A DNA stretch of 39,163 bases from Geobacillus thermocatenulatus. Lineage in GTDB: Bacteria > Bacillota > Bacilli > Bacillales > Anoxybacillaceae. The DNA is taken from the NCBI RefSeq assembly GCF_002217655.1, contig NZ_NEWK01000002.1:1-39163 (forward strand), in the 5' to 3' direction. Shown in pieces: positions 34,052-39,163 of the stretch (the stretch's first letter is position 1; every line of letters starts with the position of its first letter). The translations under genes were made by a program, and so were the position numbers. The notes under the pieces are model-generated. The model searched no databases, was not told where the DNA came from, and saw nothing but the letters and a program-made list of their open reading frames with translations.

Positions 34052-35107
34052 GTGAACAAACGTTGGGGATACTGGCTGTTTTTCGCCGCTTTGTTTCTTG
34101 CGCCATTTTATTTAACTGAGTTTCGCTTGTCTTTGCTCGGCAAATTTCTTTGCTTTGCCATCGTGGCGGTCGGCATTTCTCTCATTTGGGGACATACCGG
34201 CATTTTGAGCCTTGGCCATGGGGTGTATTTCGGATTGGGCGCTTATTGCATGGCGATGTATTTGAAGCTCGAAGCTTCGCGAGGGCATTTGCCTGATTTT
34301 ATGGAATGGAGCGGCGTGCGCGAACTGCCGTGGTTTTGGAAGCCGTTTGCGCATCCGATGGTGGCCATCGCCGCCGCGATCGCTCTTCCTACATTGCTCG
34401 CTGCGCTATTAAGCTATTTCACGTTTAAAAATCGGATTCAAGGCGTCTATTTTTCTCTCCTTTCCCAGGCGGTTGTTGTCGTGTTTGTTACGCTGTTTAT
34501 CGGCAAGCAAGAATGGACGGGTGGAACGAACGGCTTGACCAATTTTTCGACCGTGTTCGGCTTTTCGTTATCATCGCCGCTTACGCAAATTGTGTTGTAT
34601 TGGCTGACAGCAGCTGTTCTTGCCCTCATTTTCGTTATGACGCGCCGTCTAACGACTGGTCGGCTAGGAAAAGTGCTCATTGCCATTCGCGACGCTGAAA
34701 ATCGGGTTCGTTTTTTAGGGTTTAATCCGACCGTCTATAAAGTGTTTGTGTATAGTTTGTCAGCCGCCTTTGCCGGAGTGGCAGGCGCATTGTTTGTCCT
34801 GCAAGTCGGGCTCATTTCCCCGGAGATGATGGGGATTATTCCTTCAATCGAAATGGTGCTGTGGGCTGCTGTCGGCGGACGCCACTCGCTCATGGGCGCG
34901 ATTATGGGCGCGATCGTCATGAACACGGCGAAAAGCTTTTTAAGCGAAAATTATCCAGATCTATGGCTGCTTTTGTTAGGCGCCTTGTTTGTCGTTGTTG
35001 TGCTGTTTGTTCCGAAGGGATTGGCGGGCATTTATGAATCGCTCGCTGCCGTTCGCATCAAAGAAAAAAGGGGGCATGAATGTGAAGCCCGTGTTGATGT
35101 GTCGTGA
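34052..35107 (+). CDS. urtC: Urea-type ABC transporter permease UrtC
   Basis: A 351-residue LivM-like permease with about nine to ten hydrophobic helices. Blocks include LIWGHTGILSLGHGVYFGLGAYCMAMYL (split, near residues 45-72), EWTGGTNGLTNF near 153-164 and GRLGKVLIAIRDAENRVRFLG near 207-227, the coupling loop. The start is GTG 34052 behind GAGGGGAGGGAG, 14 bp after urtB. The open frame extends back into the urtB coding region (33989) but has no ribosome site there. The 3' end overlaps urtD by 32 bp. Confidence 0.92.
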   Translation: MNKRWGYWLFFAALFLAPFYLTEFRLSLLGKFLCFAIVAVGISLIWGHTGILSLGHGVYFGLGAYCMAMYLKLEASRGHLPDFMEWSGVRELPWFWKPFAHPMVAIAAAIALPTLLAALLSYFTFKNRIQGVYFSLLSQAVVVVFVTLFIGKQEWTGGTNGLTNFSTVFGFSLSSPLTQIVLYWLTAAVLALIFVMTRRLTTGRLGKVLIAIRDAENRVRFLGFNPTVYKVFVYSLSAAFAGVAGALFVLQVGLISPEMMGIIPSIEMVLWAAVGGRHSLMGAIMGAIVMNTAKSFLSENYPDLWLLLLGALFVVVVLFVPKGLAGIYESLAAVRIKEKRGHECEARVDVS

Positions 35108-35846
35108 CGTCGTCGTTGACTTCGATGGATTTCGCGCTTTGCAAGGCGTCGATCTCGTGGTTTACCCCCATGAAGTGCGATTTTTGATCGGTCCGAACGG
35201 AGCTGGAAAAACGACGCTGCTCGATGTCATTTGCGGGCGGACGAGAGCGACGGACGGGCGGGTGCTGTTTTTTTCCCATGACATCACGCAACGGCCGGAA
35301 TATGAGATCGTGCAAATAGGGATCGCCCGGAAGTTTCAAAGCCCTTCCATTTTTCCGTTTTTGACGGTGTGGGAAAATATGGAGTTAGCCATGCGACAAG
35401 ATCGGCGTCTGCGTTCCGTTTTGCGGGCGAAGCTGACTGGAGAAGAGAAAGAAATGATGGCAGCACAGCTAGAGAAAATTGGATTGCTCGATGAACGTCA
35501 TCGCTTAGCGGGCTCGCTGTCTCATGGCCAAAAGCAGTGGTTGGAAATCGGCATGCAGCTCATTCAGCGTCCGCAGCTCCTCCTATTGGATGAGCCGATC
35601 GCCGGCATGAGTGCGGCGGAGCGGGAGCGCACGGGGGAATGGCTCCATGAAATGGCCGAACATTGTGCGGTCATTATTGTCGAGCATGATATGGACTTTG
35701 TCCGCCGCTATTCCAAACAAGTGACCGTCATGCATGAAGGAAAAGTATTGTGCGAAGGATCGATGGATGAAGTGCAGCAAAACGAACGAGTGATCGATGT
35801 GTACCTTGGAAGGGGGAAAAACGCGTGCTGCGCCTCCGGGATGTAA
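35076..35846 (+). CDS. urtD: Urea-type ABC transporter ATP-binding protein UrtD
   Basis: A 256-residue ABC ATPase of the LivG-like branch. The Walker A is GPNGAGKTT near residues 37-45, the signature LSHGQKQWLEIG near 150, Walker B LLLLDEPIAGM near 170, and the switch His lies in IIVEHDMDFV near 205. ATG 35076 follows an AAAAAAGGGGG purine run and begins inside the urtC 3' end, indicating coupled translation. The last residues overlap the start of urtE by 22 bp. It pairs with UrtE to power UrtBC. Confidence 0.93.
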   Translation: MNVKPVLMCRDVVVDFDGFRALQGVDLVVYPHEVRFLIGPNGAGKTTLLDVICGRTRATDGRVLFFSHDITQRPEYEIVQIGIARKFQSPSIFPFLTVWENMELAMRQDRRLRSVLRAKLTGEEKEMMAAQLEKIGLLDERHRLAGSLSHGQKQWLEIGMQLIQRPQLLLLDEPIAGMSAAERERTGEWLHEMAEHCAVIIVEHDMDFVRRYSKQVTVMHEGKVLCEGSMDEVQQNERVIDVYLGRGKNACCASGM

Positions 35847-36526
35847 CGGCTGGCTATGACGGGAGTGTGGTGCTCGATCATGTTGACATGAATGTTCCTC
35901 TTGGTCGGGTGACGGCGGTGTTGGGCAGAAACGGGGTTGGAAAAACGACGTTGATGAAGACGATCATCGGGTTGATTCGCCCGATGTCAGGCGTCATCGA
36001 ATGGGAGGGGGAAGATATCACGCGCTGGCCGCCGGAGCGGCGGGCGCGAGCGGGGATCGGCTATGTGCCGCAAGGGAGGGAAATTTTTTCTGCGTTGACG
36101 GTGGAGGAAAATATTCTTCTCGGGCTGGAAGCGCAGGCCGAAAAAGTCCGTCCCCAGCCGACCCTTGATGAAATGTACGCGCTGTTCCCGATTTTAAAAG
36201 AGATGCGCCAGCGAAAAGGAGGGGATTTAAGCGGCGGACAGCAGCAACAGCTGGCCATTGCCCGTGCGTTGGCCGGCCGGCCGAAACTGCTGCTGCTTGA
36301 TGAACCGATGGAAGGCATTCAGCCCTCGATCGTTGCGTTGATTCATGATGCGATTATGAAAATCGCCGAAGAAAAGCAGGTTGGCATCATATTGGTCGAA
36401 CATAACGTGGAACTGGCGTTTGCTTGTGCCGATCATTTCTATATTTTCGACCGCGGCGCTGTCGTGGCGAAAGGGGATGTCGATGGCGCTGATCTGGATC
36501 ATATTCAATCGTTTCTTGCGGTTTAA
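35825..36526 (+). CDS. urtE: Urea-type ABC transporter ATP-binding protein UrtE
   Basis: A 233-residue LivF-like ABC ATPase. Walker A is GRNGVGKTT near residues 34-42, the signature LSGGQQQQLAIARAL near 136-150, Walker B LLLLDEPMEGIQPS near 155-168, and the H-loop IILVEHNVELAF near 187-198. The start is GTG 35825, inside the urtD end, with GGAAGGGGGA about 8 bp upstream. It is the last gene of the transporter operon. The next 194 bp (36527-36720) hold no clear gene or terminator, so urease may be partly co-transcribed. Confidence 0.93.
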   Translation: MLRLRDVTAGYDGSVVLDHVDMNVPLGRVTAVLGRNGVGKTTLMKTIIGLIRPMSGVIEWEGEDITRWPPERRARAGIGYVPQGREIFSALTVEENILLGLEAQAEKVRPQPTLDEMYALFPILKEMRQRKGGDLSGGQQQQLAIARALAGRPKLLLLDEPMEGIQPSIVALIHDAIMKIAEEKQVGIILVEHNVELAFACADHFYIFDRGAVVAKGDVDGADLDHIQSFLAV

Positions 36527-36720
36527 GCAACAGGAGGATTTGGTGAAGTTTCGCGTTGGCAAATGAGATATTTCGCTAAAAGAACGGTTATAAGCGTCTT
36601 TCTCAAAAGAGCGAACATGGTAAAAACCGCCCATTTTTCGTATGAGCAAGTTTATCATGTTTTGCCCGCAATGTAATGAGTGAAGAATGTCCAACTCGGT
36701 GTAGAAGGAGGGAGGAACGA

Positions 36721-37026
36721 TTGAAGCTGACTCCGCGTGAACAGGAAAAGTTGTTGATTGTCGTTGCCGCCGATTTGGCGCGCCGCCGGAAAGAGCGGGG
36801 CTTGAAGCTAAATTATCCGGAAGCGGTGGCGTTCATTACGTATGAACTGATGGAAGGAGCCCGCGACGGGCGGACGGTGGCGGAGTTGATGCAATACGGC
36901 GCAACGATTTTGACGCGCGATGATGTGATGGAAGGCGTCGCTGACATGATCGACGAGATTCAAGTCGAGGCGACGTTTCCGGACGGCACGAAACTCGTCA
37001 CGGTCCACCAGCCGATCCGGTCATAA
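36721..37026 (+). CDS. ureA: Urease gamma subunit
   Basis: A 101-residue gamma subunit of the nickel urease that splits urea to ammonia and carbamate. It opens [20 protein letters not shown] and carries the family pattern [21 protein letters not shown] and the AFT-like end [21 protein letters not shown] 36721 follows a strong AGGAGGGAGG. Upstream in-frame codons (from 36676) are not preceded by a ribosome site, and the family N-terminus begins at MKL. As in other Bacillaceae, gamma, beta and alpha are three separate genes. Confidence 0.95.
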   Translation: MKLTPREQEKLLIVVAADLARRRKERGLKLNYPEAVAFITYELMEGARDGRTVAELMQYGATILTRDDVMEGVADMIDEIQVEATFPDGTKLVTVHQPIRS

Positions 37027-37101
37027 AACGATGGATCAGCAGCCTCGCGGTGGCGACGGTTCGTATAAGCAAGGTGCAAAAACGAGGAAAGAGGTGCCAA
37101 C

Positions 37102-37437
37102 ATGATTCCCGGAGAATACCGATTGCGCGACGAACCGATTGTGTGCAACCGGCAAAAGCCGGTTACGAAGCTGACGGTGGTCAATCGCGGCGACCGCCCG
37201 GTGCAAGTCGGTTCCCATTTTCACTTTTTTGAAGTCAATTCGTTTCTCGAATTTGACCGACAGGCGGCGTACGGAAAACATTTGAACATCCCTGCAGGGA
37301 CAGCGGTCCGTTTTGAACCCGGGGATGCGAAGCAAGTGGAGCTCGTCCCGTTCTCCGGCGAGCGCCGGGTGTACGGATTAAACAATATGGTCAACGGTCC
37401 GCTTGATGACAACGGGAAGGAGGGAGTAAGAGAATGA
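37102..37437 (+). CDS. ureB: Urease beta subunit
   Basis: A 111-residue beta subunit. Landmarks are [10 protein letters not shown] at the start, [21 protein letters not shown] near residues 27-47 and [17 protein letters not shown]-like sequence (here [17 protein letters not shown]) near 60-76. The SHFHFFE block packs against the alpha subunit near the nickel site. ATG 37102 follows GAAAGAGGTGCCAAC. Its stop overlaps the ureC ATG (ATGA), giving translational coupling. Confidence 0.96.
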   Translation: MIPGEYRLRDEPIVCNRQKPVTKLTVVNRGDRPVQVGSHFHFFEVNSFLEFDRQAAYGKHLNIPAGTAVRFEPGDAKQVELVPFSGERRVYGLNNMVNGPLDDNGKEGVRE

Positions 37438-39143
37438 GTTTTTCCATGTCAAGACGGCAATACGCGGATATGTTTGGGCCGACGACCGGGGACTGCATCC
37501 GGTTGGCGGACACGGACTTATGGATTGAAATTGAGCATGACTATACCGTTTACGGCGATGAAGTGAAATTCGGCGGCGGGAAGGTGATTCGCGACGGGAT
37601 GGGGCAGCATCCGCTTGCCACCCGCTCTGAAGCGGTCGATTTAGTGTTGACGAATGCCGTCATTGTTGATTACACCGGCATTTACAAAGCCGATATCGGG
37701 ATTAAAGATGGAAACATCGCCGCCATCGGCAAGGCCGGGAATCCGCTGTTAATGGACGGCGTCAACATCGTCATCGGTCCTTCCACAGAAGTGATCGCGG
37801 CCGAAGGGAAAATCGTGACAGCTGGAGGAGTGGATGCCCATATCCATTTCATTTGCCCGCAGCAAATCGAAACCGCCCTGTCATCCGGCATTACGACGAT
37901 GATTGGCGGCGGGACCGGACCGGCGACCGGAACGAATGCCACGACGTGCACGCCGGGAGAGTGGAACATTTACCGGATGCTTGAAGCCGCCGAAGCGTTC
38001 CCGATGAATCTTGGGTTTTTAGGAAAAGGCAACGCGTCGGCGAAAGAGCCGATCGCGGAGCAAGTGCGCGCCGGAGCGGTTGGACTCAAGCTTCATGAAG
38101 ACTGGGGAACGACGGCGGCAGCGATTGATGCGTGCTTGCAAGTGGCTGATGAGTACGATGTGCAAGTCGCCATTCATACCGATACGTTGAATGAAGGTGG
38201 GTTTGTCGAGCATACACTGAAGGCCATTAACGGACGTGTCATCCATACATACCATACGGAAGGGGCGGGAGGCGGACATGCACCCGATATTATGAAAGTC
38301 GCCAGCTTCCCGAACATTTTGCCTTCTTCCACGAACCCGACGCGGCCGTATACGAAAAACACGCTCGATGAGCATTTAGATATGTTAATGGTGTGCCATC
38401 ATTTAGATCCGTCCGTTCCAGAAGACATTGCCTTTGCTGATTCGCGCATCCGCAAAGAAACGATCGCGGCAGAAGACATTTTGCACGACATCGGCGCCTT
38501 CAGCATGATCAGTTCCGACTCGCAAGCGATGGGACGGGTCGGTGAAGTCATTTTGCGCACGTGGCAAACGGCCGACAAAACGAAAAAACAGTTTGGCCGC
38601 TTGCCGGAGGAAACGGGGCGAGGCGATAATGTCCGCGTCAAACGGTATGTAGCCAAATATACGATCAACCCGGCTATCACTCATGGCATCGCGGAGTATG
38701 TCGGGTCAGTCGAAGTCGGAAAATTCGCGGATTTGGTCGTTTGGCATCCCGCTTTTTTCGGGGTCAAGCCTGAGCTCGTCATCAAAGGCGGGATGATCGC
38801 CTACAGCGTGATGGGCGACCCGAACGCCAGCATTCCAACGCCGCAGCCCGCACTGTACCGCCCGATGTTCGCCAGCTATGGCGCCGCCGTCGCGAAAACG
38901 TCCATTACGTTTTTGTCTAAAGCGGCGTTCGAGCGCGGCGTTCCTGACAAACTGCGATTGCACAAAATCGTCAAACCGGTTGGAAACATTCGCTCGTTGA
39001 CGAAACACGATATGGTGTTCAACAACGCCATGCCTCAAATCGATGTCGATCCGCAGACGTATGAAGTGAAGGTCGACGGGCGGCTCATTACGTGCGAACC
39101 GGCTGAAGTCGTGGCCATGGCGCAGCGATATTTTCTTTTTTGA
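37434..39143 (+). CDS. ureC: Urease alpha (catalytic) subunit
   Basis: A 569-residue catalytic subunit, full length. All active-site residues are present: nickel ligands His136 and His138 (DAHIHF), the carbamylated Lys219 (GLKLHEDW), His221 as a conserved active-site residue, His248 (HTDTLNE), His274 ([12 protein letters not shown] region) and Asp362 (SSDSQAMGR). The mobile-flap pair Cys321-His322 is in MVCHHLD. Numbering is one lower than the Bacillus pasteurii enzyme throughout. The N-terminus [20 protein letters not shown] is typical. Nickel insertion needs UreE/F/G/D-type factors, the first of which seems to start right after this gene. Confidence 0.98.
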   Translation: MSFSMSRRQYADMFGPTTGDCIRLADTDLWIEIEHDYTVYGDEVKFGGGKVIRDGMGQHPLATRSEAVDLVLTNAVIVDYTGIYKADIGIKDGNIAAIGKAGNPLLMDGVNIVIGPSTEVIAAEGKIVTAGGVDAHIHFICPQQIETALSSGITTMIGGGTGPATGTNATTCTPGEWNIYRMLEAAEAFPMNLGFLGKGNASAKEPIAEQVRAGAVGLKLHEDWGTTAAAIDACLQVADEYDVQVAIHTDTLNEGGFVEHTLKAINGRVIHTYHTEGAGGGHAPDIMKVASFPNILPSSTNPTRPYTKNTLDEHLDMLMVCHHLDPSVPEDIAFADSRIRKETIAAEDILHDIGAFSMISSDSQAMGRVGEVILRTWQTADKTKKQFGRLPEETGRGDNVRVKRYVAKYTINPAITHGIAEYVGSVEVGKFADLVVWHPAFFGVKPELVIKGGMIAYSVMGDPNASIPTPQPALYRPMFASYGAAVAKTSITFLSKAAFERGVPDKLRLHKIVKPVGNIRSLTKHDMVFNNAMPQIDVDPQTYEVKVDGRLITCEPAEVVAMAQRYFLF

Positions 39144-39150
39144 GGTGATG

Positions 39151-39163
39151 ATGGTGATTATTG
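39151..39163 (+). CDS. ureE: Start of the next urease gene (probably ureE), cut by window end
   Basis: GAGGTGATG overlaps the end of ureC and ATG 39151 (or GTG 39154) opens M-V-I-I, compatible with the N-terminus of UreE nickel chaperones. Only four codons are in the window, so the name rests on the usual ureABC-ureE order. Confidence 0.4.

Noticed and set aside
36641-36682. 13-codon frame [13 protein letters not shown] resembling a zinc-ribbon start
   Set aside because: No ribosome site and too short; at most a remnant between urtE and ureA.

Overview
The window is a Gram-positive, moderately GC-rich chromosome segment that fits Geobacillus or a close thermophilic Bacillaceae relative. The evidence is the mtlA-mtlR-mtlF-mtlD order, a LacI-type gluconate operon, an urtABCDE-ureABC nitrogen cluster, strong AGGAGG-type ribosome sites, frequent GTG/TTG starts, and cre and TnrA/GlnR boxes. 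Nearly every gene is on the + strand. Species cannot be fixed from sequence alone.

Layout. 1-3085: a GC-rich palindrome, an iron-type alcohol dehydrogenase and a methylmalonate/malonate-semialdehyde dehydrogenase. 3093-3767: a decapitated antitoxin remnant followed by an intact DUF3368-type toxin gene. 3774-9297: the mannitol PTS operon region (EIICB, PRD activator MtlR, EIIA, mannitol-1-P dehydrogenase). 9310-14026: CRISPR unit 1, made of leader, 55 repeats/54 spacers and an Rpn-like nuclease-family gene. 14407-20904: a TctC-TctB-TctA tricarboxylate-type transporter, a CitA/DcuS-like sensor kinase, its response regulator and an AEC-family permease. 20920-24376: CRISPR unit 2, made of leader, 34 repeats/33 spacers and a second Rpn-like gene. 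24586-25200 (- strand): a tiny membrane ORF and a secreted-protein gene broken by an in-frame stop. 25732-29889: gluconate regulator, gluconokinase and gluconate permease. 29951-31537: a soluble chemoreceptor gene split by a 128-bp MITE-like insertion. 31641-36526: urea-type ABC transporter urtABCDE. 36721-39163: urease ureABC and the first codons of the next urease gene.

How the parts work together. The carbohydrate operons have local operators and CcpA-type cre sites: one near mtlA, a perfect-consensus one before tctC, and others around the gluconate genes. The urt promoter has a perfect TnrA/GlnR box centred about 50 bp upstream of the predicted start. That points to nitrogen-limitation control of urea uptake feeding the urease downstream. 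A near-perfect copy of the same box precedes the broken chemoreceptor, suggesting that it once belonged to the same regulon.

The most unusual feature is the pair of CRISPR units. Both have the same repeat, leaders of identical length (168 bp, about 87% identical by hand alignment), a last repeat carrying the same substitution, and an Rpn-like PD-(D/E)XK-family gene just beyond the trailer. No cas gene is visible in the window. The first Rpn-like copy has lost the E-x-Q part of its nuclease motif through an in-frame deletion; the second copy keeps it. The two units are direct repeats flanking the tricarboxylate-transport island.
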